Position numbers and translations under genes: made by a program. A DNA stretch of 64,000 nt from Pyrus communis (Eukaryota; Streptophyta; Magnoliopsida; Rosales; Rosaceae): assembly GCF_963583255.1 (NCBI RefSeq), contig NC_084819.1, positions 10,283,471-10,347,470 on the forward strand, given 5' to 3'. Shown here piece after piece: positions 10,389 through 22,266 of this stretch. Below the pieces are notes generated by a model. That model saw only the letters and a list, made by a program, of their open reading frames with translations, made no database searches and was not told the origin of the DNA. Each line of letters starts with the position of its first letter. Position 1 is the first letter of the stretch.

Positions 10389-13300
10389 TTACCCATAAGG
10401 AGCAGATGTCAGAGACTTGCGCGAACCAGGACCCTCATGAGTGCCAGCTGCTTTGTTGGATAATCTACGCTTGTAGCGTTTGAGGACAGATGCCAGATTT
10501 TCTTTTCCCTTTGGGAAAGCTACATCACCGGCTGCTGTCCCTGTCCGGCCCTTTCGACAAGAGATTGCAATCTCCACATCCTTGATTATGTCTAGAAGCG
10601 TTACTGCAGTTGTGGATTTTCCCCTGGCTGGTTTAGCAGCAGGAGGTATTCCATTTGAAAATGATAAACTTGATTTCAGCTGGTGTGCAGCGGGAACTTG
10701 AAGGCAGAAGCATGGTGACATCAGAGAACGAGGCCTTGAAAATGCCGAATCAATAATCCCCTAGCATTAACACGATACAGAGTCAGTAACATTACTGAAT
10801 TAGAAGCTTTGGAACCAAATATACATTTGAAGTCAATCTACTTGTATAAAGAGCACAAGTGCAAAGCAAGGAGACAAACTCCTGCAAAATTCACCGAAAA
10901 GTAAAAACTGTATTCCACGTAGCTTGCAACAAAGGGTTGTTTTCTAAGTTGTGTTCAAGGCAAGGTTTTCACTTCGGCTTGAGGAGAGTGTCAGAACCAA
11001 TTCAGTCTATTTAGGGTTTTACTTAACTAGCTACGGAATTTTAATTTATTCTAGGATTTCAATTCATGTTGTGGTTTGATTTCATTTCTGTTATAGCCGC
11101 ATTTGAGAAACAAATGTATTTTATTAGAGAGGGAATGTAAGTGTTTACCTGAAGCCGGTTGAGAACGTAGGTATATTTCCCCCATAGCTCTGGCCGGCTT
11201 TCCATAAGTGATAAATCAAGAATGCGGTGGATGCACCAAACCCCAAAGCTTACTACTAAATCTGCCTTCCATATACACCCCTCCCCACAATGAGGAACCG
11301 AGGAAAACATAAACTGACTCAAATCATTATTCTTCATTGCAGAAGCAGGCTTCCTATCTGAAGAATGGTACTGCGGTTCGCCCATTTGACCTGTTCGGTT
11401 TATCTCTCTAGTTTCAGCTTCATAAAGAAATTTCTCCCTTGCAGCCACACGATCAATTAGATCCTCATCAACCCCATCATTTTGCGTAAACAACCAGTCA
11501 GACCCTTCCAATTTCAAAAGCTTCACAATGCAATGCCTGAAAGACTGAAGCAGCTTGGCCTCTGAATCTGCAACTGAAGTTGTTTCTTGGTTTACGGAAC
11601 CTACCCTATTACCAATTCCACTACCAATAGTACGATTATTATCAGCCACACCAAACTGCTCAAAAGGCTGTCTAGACCAGAGCGACCGTGTGTTAAAAGT
11701 TGAACTCTGTTGTGATGACAGAGAATTGTAGACTTTTGGAGAGAGTTCATCAAATGCCAAAGGAGCTCCTGTTCGCACCCCAGAATTTGAATACAAGGAT
11801 GATTCATAACCGGTCATCCCAGCAGATGATCCATACCCAAGAGGACTTTCCCAGTTAGCATTTTTATCAGGCATGTAAAGCTCCCGATGAATGTCTGGTA
11901 AACTATGATATTTCTTTGCATTGGCTGGACTTACCACATTCTCAGCAATTCCAGAAGACCGTGGATCATGATACGGTCTTTCAGATTGCATTGGACTATT
12001 TCTAGATACTGTAAAGTTCTGAAAACTGGAGGCCTGACCAGATCCTAACCCATTTTGCAACTTCTGCCCCATGGTAAATGCAAGTGAATCTCTGTAGTTT
12101 CCAGCACCCAACGAAGAACCGGACTGTAGGACTGATGGCTCCATTTGACCATTCAAGTTATCAGAACTTTTGTCATTTGCCATTTGATTGAGATATGATG
12201 CAATCTGATAATCATGTACTATGGCTGGCTGGTAATCCCAACTCTCAGAAGTTGGGATACTGCGCACACTTGAATAGCGCCTCTCACCACTCTCAGAAGT
12301 TGGGACACTGCGCACACTTGAATAGCGCCTCTCACCACTCTCAGAAGTTGGGATACTGCGCACACTTGAATAGCGCCTCTCACCACTCTCAGTAGTTGGG
12401 ATACTGCGTACACTTGAATAGCGCCTCTCACCAGAGCCAATAATGCTGCGGCTTGAATTTTGCACATAGGTGTCTAACAACTGCATGTGGCTAGGCAACA
12501 ATGAGGAAGATCCCCTTTGGACCGCATATGACTCTAAACTGCTTTGAACCCTATGCTGCTTTGCAGACTCATATAAACTTGAGCTGATTAGAGAATCAGA
12601 TCCTCTGCCTACTGCGGATGGAAAGAATCCAGAAGTTCCCTTTGGACTGGTATCAACTTTCAGCGAGGACGACACAGACTTTGAATCTGATCCCAACAGA
12701 AGGTCCAGCTTTTTAGCCTTTGCGTCTTGAATTACATTTCCATGGAAATCATACAGTTGTCCCCAAAATTCATCAAGCACAGCAGCCAGTTGACGTCTTG
12801 CAGCACGCCCCAACCCTGCTAATCTTGAAAGGCTTCCTGCACTACTTCCTCCATCATCACCTTTTCCACTTAGACTCCTAAATGATCCCGAGCCCTCAGA
12901 GGCCAATGGCGCAGTGCTCCCAGAAACCCCTTTTGATGATTCTTCAGGCTCCCAGGTATCTCCCTCATCATCATCTTTTTCAGTTGGTAAGTCTGCTTCA
13001 GCTTCAACAGTCTTCTCAATTGACTCTGTTGACTTGAACTTCAGTGTACTGGTGTCCTCCAATGTGACATCAGAAACATCATTAACAACAGTTGAGACTG
13101 GAAATGACTCCACTGCAGATGTGGATCCCTCCATGCGGCTTTTAGGGGAGCAAGGAAAGGTAATATGAGAATTATTATTCTCTGCTACAGTTGTTTGGAG
13201 AAGTTCCTGATCAGCCTCCATGATAGTATCAGGCAGATCCAGATCAAAATTATCAACTTCTGAATCAGCATCCAACCCAAGTGATGGTGATGGTTCATGG

Positions 13301-16047
13301 CTCTGGACACTTGCCTCTCTATGATATTGAGGTTCAGCTCTGTTAATATCTTCTTCATTTGTCAATGAATCTGGTGTACCCTCCATCAGTTCCCAGTTCC
13401 ACACCTGAGCCTCTAATCGGACACTTGCAGATTTTAACGGGGTAGCTGCTAGCCAAATCATCAAACCAAATGATGCACAAGCAGTGAGGAATAGTAACAT
13501 ACTACTCCCGCCATGCGACCTCAAATTACCACCCCATTCACTATTCCCAAAAATCATTTCTACTACAAATATAATTTTCAATCCAAGCATCCCAATAAGA
13601 GTAATCAGGGATAAGAATTCAACAAATTGTGAAATTTTATGGGCACCCATTATTGGTCTTGAAGCAGCAATTCGAAAAATAGGGATCACGGAAGATGGTA
13701 GTAGCAGAGCTGCCAAAACTTGTGTGAATATAAGCAGTTGATACATTCCTTCGGCTCCTGAACTCCAAACAAAATAAAGGGCTGGAACAATGGCAATAAT
13801 TCTGATAGTAGCGCAATGAAGCCAACCAGGAAGGTCCACTTGCAAAAATTCATTCAGGACTACATCTCCACCCAGACTCCAGCTTAATGTTGTGATTTGA
13901 TTTGACAGAATGAGAACCAGTAAGAAGGAAGCCGGTACTATTGGACCCCAAAAGACCTACATAATTTCAGAAAAATATTAAATTGGCTCAGTATGCTGCA
14001 TGATAGTGCAAGATTAAATTGGCCCAGGGGAAGAAAGTGCAACCTGTTCCATTAGCGACATTGCATCCTGAAACGCAAGTACAACAAGGCCAGAACTTGC
14101 CTCTGGACTGTAGAATAAATTTTCCGCTGAGGTCATAAGGACATAATTCACCATATAAACACCACTGAAGATGCATACTATGGCAACTAAATGGTTATGA
14201 CACAAAGCACCCTTGGGAACAGTTGCTTGCTGCTGATATTGCTGAAAAAATAGAAAATTGGAGTTTCAGAGACCGTCACTGCAAATCAACTATCATATGA
14301 ACAATTTTCAAGTAGTTAACAGTCCAGATACAGGAGGAGAAAGAACTTAGTGATGCAAGTTTATTAGTTGATGCACATGTTAAAATTGATTACTTTTGGC
14401 CTCCCTAGTCCAGAAAGAGAATATCAATCTCTTGTTACTGGAACTTTTTCTTTTCTATTTAGGAAAGAAGTATGGGCATGTGTAACTTGGCGGTCTCTAA
14501 CAAACTGCAATGACAATAAAAAATGGAACCATTTGACCCTCTTAATTGCATTAGTTCATGAAGAAGTTATTTCAAACGAAAGGAATAGATGACTCAGCAA
14601 CATGTCCTAAAAAGCAATTAATCTCCAAAACAAGAAAAAGATGGGCACTGCATATCCATGCATTAAATGTATATCTAAATAAGCCAAAGATGCACAGACA
14701 GACAGATAGACAGATAGACAGATATACAACAAGAGAATCAATGTGTGTGCATATGTATATTTAACAAAGATACAGATGCATGCATAAGCTCATATTCAGC
14801 AACATATGCATGGATGTGCAACGTAAATGCGGAGACTGAAAACAGGGAAGCGTGAGAAGCACAGATACCTGCACTATAGAAGAATGAAAATAAAGACTGT
14901 GAGGCATTATGCTTGCACCAAGAAGACTCATCAGTGCAAATGCACTCTCCCCACTCAGCTTTGTTAGCATCCCATTCATGGAACGGGGCATTTCTGGTTG
15001 ACTGATAATTACTCCAAGAACAAAGGAAAGGAGTATGAATCCTGCAACATATATGCATAGGACCTTCGCCTTGCAAGTTTCCTGGTATATGGATACTCAA
15101 TAATTATTTTAAACAATATTGCAAATGCGAGACTACAGAGAAATAAGTGCAAGTAACAGAACTTACCAGGAAGGAGGAAAGAAGAGGGTATAAAATGGCA
15201 TTAACAGCAGTCAAAAAGACACAAGTGAACAAGTCCCAACCAAACAGAAGATTAAGCCCATGTGCGATGCCGAGGATCTAGTAAAATTAGTGCAATCATA
15301 TGTTACAAGAATAACAAATTTAAATTCAACAATAATACAGATCATAACAAAATGCAACAGCTACAGCACAGTTTGGACAAATTGGGGTGGAGTAAGTTTC
15401 TGAGTATAGAGAAATTACCATGGTTAGGTCTGACAGAATTGCAGAAACCTCTGTTTGAATTCCTAAGGATATGCATGTGCCCTTGTCATACTCCTCACTG
15501 CATATCTTTTGACATTAACAAAATTCAAGAAACAAAAAGAAAATGTTAAAACTTGGCGGCTAACATAGAGGCTATGTGCACATGATTGTTTGTACGGAAG
15601 AGAGAGAGGCAGAGAGATCAAACAAACCAACTGCAGCCAATCAAATAAGAATATGCAACCAGAAAAGTTATCCTGGTTAGGACGCAGCTCGAAAGCATGA
15701 CCGCAAACAGAGTATATGCATAAGTAGTAGCGTCTCCACCACTACCATTTCTAAGAAGAATAATGCATTAAAAACCCCTTAAATGAGAAAAATGATACCT
15801 GTGCAAGATCTCTTCCGGTGACTACACCAATCCGAGCTGACAAATAGTGACATAAAATAGCTGCAAAATTGAAAATAAGCATCAATGCTGCGAGGTCAGA
15901 GCCAAAACGGGCACCTGCTTCAGCAGTTGCTGCCCACTTTCCAGGGTCAATATATCCAACTGAAATCAGAAGCACAGGTCCAACAACAGGAAGCAACCGC
16001 TGTAGAACACCCGGCATAATGTTAGCATTAGGATTGGTGGATTCCAT
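10389..16047 (-). CDS. EIN2: EIN2, ethylene signalling membrane protein, complete
   Basis: Central positive regulator of ethylene response: an ER membrane protein whose cytoplasmic end is released and moves to the nucleus. Coding exons (minus strand): 16047-15799, 15505-15419, 15277-15167, 15081-14869, 14241-14044, 13956-11149 and 10760-10389. All have GT-AG borders, each length is divisible by three, and they total 1345 residues (Arabidopsis EIN2 has about 1294). Residues 1 to about 450 form the NRAMP-like multi-pass domain ([20 protein letters not shown] near the start). The rest is the long hydrophilic C-end: [69 protein letters not shown], and the nuclear localisation signal [10 protein letters not shown] at about 1316-1325. 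The start is the ATG giving [13 protein letters not shown]. Oddities: four tandem copies of a 16-residue unit near residues 795-857, and GTCISLG in exon 2 where I remember WTCMFLG in relatives. No stop or frameshift seen. Confidence 0.95.
12241..12432 (-). repeat. 48-bp x 4 in-frame minisatellite inside EIN2
   Basis: Four consecutive 48-bp units encode [16 protein letters not shown] with only I/V and S/T differences between copies (one unit has TTE, one has SVP). Because 48 is divisible by three, copy number can change without breaking the frame. The unit is rich in serine and arginine and sits in the cytoplasmic C-end. Confidence 0.95.
14690..14728. repeat. (CAGA/TAGA)n microsatellite in an EIN2 intron
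   Basis: CAGACAGACAGATAGACAGA and following, in the intron between 14242 and 14868. Confidence 0.85.
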
Positions 16048-17501
16048 AGCTATGGACTCTAGGAGAAACCAAATTTCCAGTGCAATGAATTACAAATGGC
16101 CTTCCTGAACTACTATGCAAAACTAGACTCACGAGCTGAGGTAACCACTGCTTGAAAAGGAAAAGAAAGATAGAAGCACTTTAACTGCAGGAGTGAAAAA
16201 AGAACTAGCACCAACTGATTATGCCACAATACATGAACCCAATTTACTGTCTTTGGAGGACATAACTAGGTAAAGAAAGTGCAACCAATGACGATGGTGA
16301 GTTGCGCAGGCTATTCCAATACACTTGCGCAGATCAAACCTAACTTTTCTAAATGGCTACTGCATTGTAAACTTTAGCCCATTCAATCTACTGAGAATAA
16401 GCAGAGTGTCCATCCAATCCTCGCGAAACTTTGATCCAACTACTAGAATTACAGAGCACAACTAACAACAGTCACAACTCCAGCCATGGAACGAACTTCA
16501 ACCGCTCCAATCATTCTGTACTCTGCCCTTGGCGTCAATCCTGATCCACAAAATCACATTAGTTTGATGCACCGAAGAAAAGGGCTAGTATCCAAATCAA
16601 TGTAATATCACAACCTATTTTTATGACTAATTCAAATTTTAACATCATGAGTAAGCACATTAACCATAAACAATTCCACCTCCATAACATTTTTATCTTT
16701 CAAAAATTTGGTCAATCGAAATACTAGAACAGAACAATTGAATACTGGTTTGGTTGTGCTTATAAAAGTGGTTATCAAAAAGAACTGAGCTCAAAAAGAT
16801 GTTCGGTAAACATTTAAAAACAGCTTATTTTCACAGTTTTAGATATAAAAAAAAAACTAAGAACGTGAAGTAGAAAAAATAAATTTATTCTCACACAGAA
16901 GCAATTTTGTTAGCACAGCAATACCAAACCAGTACGAATCAACCACTACAAGAATCCAATAGCAAACAAACTCCAAACAACATACTGAAGCAGAAATGCA
17001 AAAACCCATCTCCAAACCCATGTCAGATCCTTCCCCAACGTTACAAAACAAAACCAAACATAAACAGAATCAACATGCACATAAAAGCTCCAAAACAACA
17101 ATAACTCAACGGTTGAAAGACATCCCAAAACCCTAGAATCCCAGTACGATGAGAAGAACACCAGAATCCATTGCCATGGATCTCAGGCACCAAGACAGAA
17201 AAAACCCAAAAGCCCATTTACACAAAAACCGAGGAAGAAGATACAAAAGGGGTTCAATCAATTGATCAATCAAAGTCAAAACCACAGACAGTTGGTTCCT
17301 TTGGGTCATCAGCTTTTAGGGTTTTCGAAATGCTACAGCTTACCTCAAGCTTCCTCTGTGAGGTTTCCCTTCCAGTTATATTGTTTTGTTTCAGTTTCTC
17401 TGCCAATCTCTATCTCCTAATCTAGAGTCCTACACAGGCAGTAGATCTCAGAGGACTTTAAAGAGAAACGGCTCAATTTTCCTGGCACAGAGAGAGAGAG
17501 A

Positions 17502-17541
<40 letters not shown>
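16048..17541 (-). promoter_or_regulatory. EIN2 5' leader with probable intron and CT tract
   Basis: No other gene lies upstream of the EIN2 ATG. On the minus strand a pure CT run (AG on the plus strand, 17489-17540) is followed by leader-like sequence and a donor GAG/GTAAGC at 17343. The matching acceptor is uncertain; candidates lie within 16060-16110 just before the ATG. A leader CT tract and a first intron before the ATG are common in plant EIN2-type genes. The start of transcription is inferred to be near the CT run. Confidence 0.5.
16745..16932. mobile_element. Tourist-like MITE in the EIN2 leader intron
   Basis: The ends CTGGTTTGGTTGTGCT and AGCACAGCAATACCAAACCAG form an imperfect inverted repeat. 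They match the ends of the elements at 32069-32415 and 53581-56684, with the same internal phrases (TCACAGTTTTAG, TTTATTCTCACA). Target duplication not clear; the copy looks old. Confidence 0.65.
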
Positions 17542-17544
<3 letters not shown>

Positions 17545-17559
17545 ATTATGGGTGGGGTT

Positions 17560-18264
17560 TCAAGGCCATCTTGAAGAGAGAGAAAGGAAGACAGATAGTG
17601 AAAGTGAGGGATTGAGGAAAAGTTTCTTAAAATGTGTCTTTTTTCTAATAAATATTAAAAATTATAATTATAATTATAATACAGATGGAAAGGTCCAAAA
17701 ATCAGTTTCTACTTTTATTTATGAAATCATGTATTGCTTCCTATTTTTATTTTCTTTCTTTCTTTCATGTGGATTTTTAAGAGAAAATATGGAGTAGTTA
17801 GTAAGAATTTTGATGTGACTGCTCAGAGGAGATATTCATTCATTCTTTTTGAAACTTGATGCAAATTTACACGGTTTGGACATAAACTATATGTTTTCTA
17901 CAAACATTCAGTGATGCAATTCATTTTCACTACTTAAGTGCTATCTCAAAAGAGTTTTTTGTTTCAGTTATTTATTTTCCACACACTTCAAAGATTTTCA
18001 ACTATAGATCGGTACGATACCCGCTATAAATCCACATTTATCGACATAATGAATAACAACCGTTAGTATACACAAAGAAAACCGATACTAGCATTTACTT
18101 TCTTTTGAAGCTATCATTTTAGAAGTCATTAATTTAAACCAATGCATTTACTAACTGATCATATTATGAATTTGTTGAGGACATCCGATAAAATTGGAAC
18201 AATGTTGTGAATGTGTACATGGCAATAGAGGTTTATTACTTTTCTTCCTGTCTATTGTTTTTAA
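17560..18264. other. EIN2 upstream DNA, no gene seen
   Basis: AT-rich sequence between the leader CT tract and the LINE target site. It should contain the EIN2 promoter (minus strand). I did not recognise specific binding sites with enough support to list. Confidence 0.4.
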
Positions 18265-18560
18265 TCATAATTTCTAAAAATATTTGTACATGGAATTAAT
18301 TAAAAGTATTCCTCTTAGCATCCGTAATACCAAAGATCGACTCATATGGTATTTTGAATGGAATGGAAAACTTTTTTGCTCGGAGTGCTTATCATTTAGC
18401 ACGTCATGGTACAGTGTTAATGGGGGTGGAATCAGGACGCTTGAGTTTGAGTAGGGGCGAGTGTGGAAGAGACTTTGGGATGCTAGAATTCCTGGTAAAG
18501 TGAAGATATGCATATGGAGGGCTGTTCTTGATGCTCTCCATACTCGCACCAAGTTAGAGC

Positions 18561-20091
18561 TATTGGAGAACAATTTAGAAACAACAAAATAACAGAAATA
18601 CAGAATCGAAATACTTATACTTTATTATTCAAAACTACTTGCAATACATAATACAATTACACAATAAATACAAAGATTATAATAAGGGTAAATTACAATT
18701 TCATACCTCAGGTTTGGGGTCTATTTCAATTCCTTACAACATCTTTAAAACATTTTACTTTCATACCTTAAGTACTATTTTATTTCAAAATAATACATCC
18801 GTTACATTTTCTAGCCATTGATCCGTTAAATACTAACGTGGCTGCCAAATGTCTACCACGTGGCAAATAAAATAATTTTTTAATTTTTTTTTTAAAATCC
18901 GAATTTTCTCAAAAAAAAAAATTTGAAACCCACATCTGCAAGAACAAGAACAAGAAGAAGGAGGAAAGGAGCTGGGTCGAGGTGGGGGAGGGGGGACAGG
19001 TTGAGGGTCGCGGGGGGCAAGACGCCAGGTCGGGAGGGGGAAGGGGGTTCTGGGTTCTTCTTCTTCTTCTTCTTCTTCTAGGTCACTAGGGGGGGGGGGA
19101 CAATTTTTTTTTCTTTCTTCCTCCCTCTTCTTCTTATTCTTCTTCTTCTTCTTGCAGATGTGGATTTCAATTTTTATTTTATTTTTTTTATTTTTATTTT
19201 TTTTTATTTTGAGAAAAGTCAGGTTTTTTAAAAAAAATTAAAAATTTATTTTATTTGCCACGTGGCAGACATTTGGCAGCCACATGGCATATATGTGGTA
19301 GCCACGTCAGCATTTAACGGATCAATAGATGGAAAATCTAATGGATGTATTATTTTGAAATAAAATAGTACGTGAGGTATGAAAATGAAATATTTTGAAG
19401 ATGTTGTAAGGAATTGAAATAGACCCTAAACCTGAGGTATGAAAATGTAATTTACCCTTATAATAATACTAACTTGAATGAATCGAAGGTAGAGGCTAGC
19501 GCAAAAGCTATGTCATTCGAACAGTATTTATATCCCACTCTTGTGCTTGTGGTTTTACAATGTCTGCTCGACCAGGATACAACAACCTAATTTTACAACC
19601 CGCACTGGATTATAGAATTCTAACGAATTGTTTTGTGTGTTTACACTCTAAGAATTTTGTACGGAAGAAAGGATATCTGTCAATGGAACTGAGGACTCCA
19701 GTTATATAGGCTCTTTCATACCTCTTCAAATACCTTTTGGATATATCTGAAGCTATACAACTCTTTCCAAAGAGTTGTGTCTATTAATCAAAACGTTTTT
19801 AATTAATTTAATTAAAAACTTAATTCGAAATTAAAAATAATTAATCAGATTAATTTTAATTCCTTGGCCCCAAGTGCCCCAAGACCCTTGTCTTGATTAA
19901 TTAATATTAATTTATATTAATATTATGTATAATCATTAAGCCTAATCCACACAATTAATGGCCCAAATCTCAATCCTCATTCCGAATGGTCCAACACCTA
20001 ATCACTAATAGAAAGGACTTGACCTATATCAAAGCCTTTTGACAAATGATTGTTTCCCGATGTGGGACAAGAGGAGCTCAAAACTCCATCA
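18561..20091 (-). mobile_element. Solo LTR inserted in the LINE
   Basis: Flanked by AGAGC at 18556-18560 and 20092-20096. The ends are TATTGGAG and CTCCATCA, an imperfect inverted pair, so on the minus strand it starts TGATGGAG. On that strand it holds a TATA-like CTATATAACTGG and a CCCACATCGGGA block near its start, like LTRs. No internal retrotransposon genes remain, so it is a solo LTR of about 755 bp once the nested foldback element is removed. LTR identity is inferred from size, 5-bp target duplication and promoter-like content. Confidence 0.7.
18684..19459. mobile_element. Foldback element (long inverted repeats) nested in the solo LTR
   Basis: Arms of about 200 bp: AAGGGTAAATTACAATTTCA at the left is mirrored by TGTAATTTACCCTT at the right, both continuing through CCACGTGGCA. 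Target duplication ATAAT lies at 18679-18683 and 19460-19464. The centre is G-rich and TTC-rich, with no protein. The superfamily is uncertain. Confidence 0.85.
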
Positions 20092-21136
20092 AGAGCGACT
20101 ACGTTTGCTTCAAATTGTAGAATGTATCTTTTGTACATGGAAGCCTGAGACAATTGAGCATGTGCTTCGCGATTGTGATATGGCTGCAGCGGTTTGGTTA
20201 GCAAGTGTTGGACTTCAAGTGCATGATGCGCAGCGACTAAGCATGTGCGATTGGTTAATTAAATGTGCTGAAAGTTCCTTGAATACTATTCTGGAGTTGA
20301 TGTTCATGACCAAATGGAGCTTGTGGAAAGCTAGAAACGATCTTATTTGGCGCAAATCTCTTACACCCCTGTGGAGATATTCCTATGTGCCAAGAGCTGG
20401 TTACTGTCATATCATCAATGGCATGCGCCACCAAAGTCGAAGATGGTGAGGACGAGGCAGAGGTGGAAGACTCCTAATAATGGTTGGGTCAAATGCAATT
20501 TTGACGGAGCTTGGAACGAAAGGACAAAACAGGTGGCTTTGGTGTGGTTATTCGTGATCATAACGGTAGTTTTTTGGCTGCTACTTCTGGGAACCTTGAG
20601 AATGTCTGTTCTCCTCTGCACGCTGAGCTCCTGGTAGCGACACAAGCTGCGATATTTGTCCAAGAATTGCCTGATTCTAACGAGGCAATATTATTATAAG
20701 GTGACTCTAGTATTGCAATGGCTGCTTTGAACAACAGGAGCGGAGATTTTTCTTTTCTTGCTCCTCTAATCAATGATACCAGAGAGTTTCCTCAAGGGTT
20801 TTGCTCAACTAGAGCTGAATCATGTCAGAAGAGAGGCGAACAATGTTGCGCATAGATTGGCTCGCTCAGGTGTTAGGAGAACTACTATGGTTTCGTGGTT
20901 TGAAGCTCGTCCGGATTTGATTCTAGATGGTCTTTTGGTAGATATCCTTCTGTAATTTTAGTACGTATTGAGGATAATTTTTGTGCGGGATACTCTTTGT
21001 CTTTTTGACTGGGTTGAAAGCCCCGACAAGGTTTTTATTGAGACCTAGTTATGCACCCTATTCTCCTTTTTGTACATGTCTTTGTCATCTTAATGAATAT
21101 CGTATTCTTTTCATAAAAAATCATAATTTCTAAAAA

Positions 21137-21439
21137 AATAAAAAAGAAAACAAAAGTGATAATAAATGTTCCATATAGGAGAGTTTGCTAGTTGGATTGC
21201 TCTCTATAGGAGAGTGCTTGGTTTTAATATTTTTTTTGGTGTGCAACCTCTTTTGGATCTATGTTTCAAGGGTGGAGTTATTTGATTTGCTAGATCTACT
21301 TCATTTGGTGTTTTGGGATCATAGCAGTGATGAGATGATGCAATTGACCATTGGCATTGTACTTCCTATCCTAATTTATGGTTTGAGATTTTATTTTCAC
21401 AAGATCTCCCTGTAACACGATGTTTAACGGTTTTATTGA
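21137..21439. other. Intergenic DNA, no gene seen
   Basis: Short hydrophobic frames only; nothing recognised. Confidence 0.4.
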
Positions 21440-21790
21440 TATGTACAATAGTGCCCAAATTTGAATTCACATTATTGTAGGGGAATCATGTGAAATCAAA
21501 ATTTCAAACCATATTATTGCTAATCTATTGTGAAACTAAGCACATTCCCTCCCCCTTAGTATAGATAATATCGCTTGTTCAAAATAAAAATAAAACAACC
21601 AAAGATCATGTGAAAACAAAATCGAACCTAAAACTTCTCACTTACAACAAAACTTGTAAGTGAGAGGTTTTAGGTTCGATTGTTACCAAAGGTAAATTTG
21701 AACGACACTAGCCCATTGTAAGGTTAAGCACATCCATTTTCCTTTAATATAGATAATATCGTTTATTAAAAAAAAATTAAAAATTAAAAA
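21440..21790 (+). repeat. SINE remnants, two of them head to head
   Basis: Fragments of the family seen at 46946 and 51563. One has the tail ATAGATAATATCGCTTGTTC at about 21561; another reads AGGTTTTAGGTTCGATTG (B-box) at 21665-21682, with tail ATAGATAATATCGTTTATTA and poly(A) after it. An inverted pair, 27 of 28 bases matching, joins 21620-21647 and 21654-21681. Confidence 0.55.
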
Positions 21791-22115
21791 TAAAACTACG
21801 TAACGGTGTAGCAATTACACCAAAAAATTGTTTCCTTGTCACACACCATTAATTGTTATAAATCTTCCTACAACCAAAACGGGAAATTTCTAAATTTGGT
21901 ATTTTAAAACCGTTAATAATGACTTTGACCACATAAAAATGGGGGGAAATTATGATTTCCCAAAAAAATAAAATAAAATAAAATAAAAGCCACAATAATA
22001 TCCAACAATCCCCATGAATGGCAAAATAAAGCACAAAGGGAAGCAAAATAAAAGCTCAATAATATTTATGCAAAAGCCAGTACGTGCAGTTACAATTTAA
22101 TCAATGCTTCGAATT

Positions 22116-22251
22116 TTTTATTTATTATTATTATTTTTTTAATGTAGATTTTGTTAGATTAAATGTTAGAATAGTCATTAGCTAAGTTTGAACTTATATC
22201 ATCATGCAAAAGTTCAACACTTTTTCACTACTATCGTAAAAAATCACCTGT
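22116..22251 (-). mobile_element. SINE, family B copy with 15-bp target duplication
   Basis: Flanked by TCAATGCTTCGAATT at 22101-22115 and 22252-22266. On the minus strand it carries a degenerate B-box (GTTCAAAC) and ends in an AT-rich tail. It matches 23415-23550 and 51945-52070 in the phrase AGATTTTGTTAGATTA. Confidence 0.8.
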
Positions 22252-22266
22252 TCAATGCTTCGAATT

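Larger units (their letters stand above)
18281..21120 (+). mobile_element. 5'-truncated LINE, split by a solo LTR
   Basis: The 3' part of a non-LTR retrotransposon. It begins with sequence reading like the region before the RT zinc finger (DRLIWYFEWNG), then the zf-RVT domain (WDARIPGKVKICIWRAVLDA; C-F-C plus H-C ligands in CIFCTWKPETIEHVLRDC) and an RNase H-like domain (WVKCNFDGAW, GGFGVVIRDHNGSFLAATSG, LNHVRREANNVAHRLA). It ends in a short poly(A) at 21115-21120. Target duplication TCATAATTTCTAAAAA occurs at 18265-18280 and 21121-21136. The frame has stops and a frameshift near 20535, so it is dead. Removing the inserted block 18561-20091 with one AGAGC copy restores a continuous frame through the zinc finger. 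Confidence 0.9.

Noticed and set aside
12195..12467. Repetitive frames on both strands at the EIN2 repeat
   Set aside because: They are shadows of the 48-bp in-frame repeat of EIN2.
20039..20449. Independent gene of 136 residues
   Set aside because: It is the zf-RVT part of the LINE; its start lies within the solo LTR.
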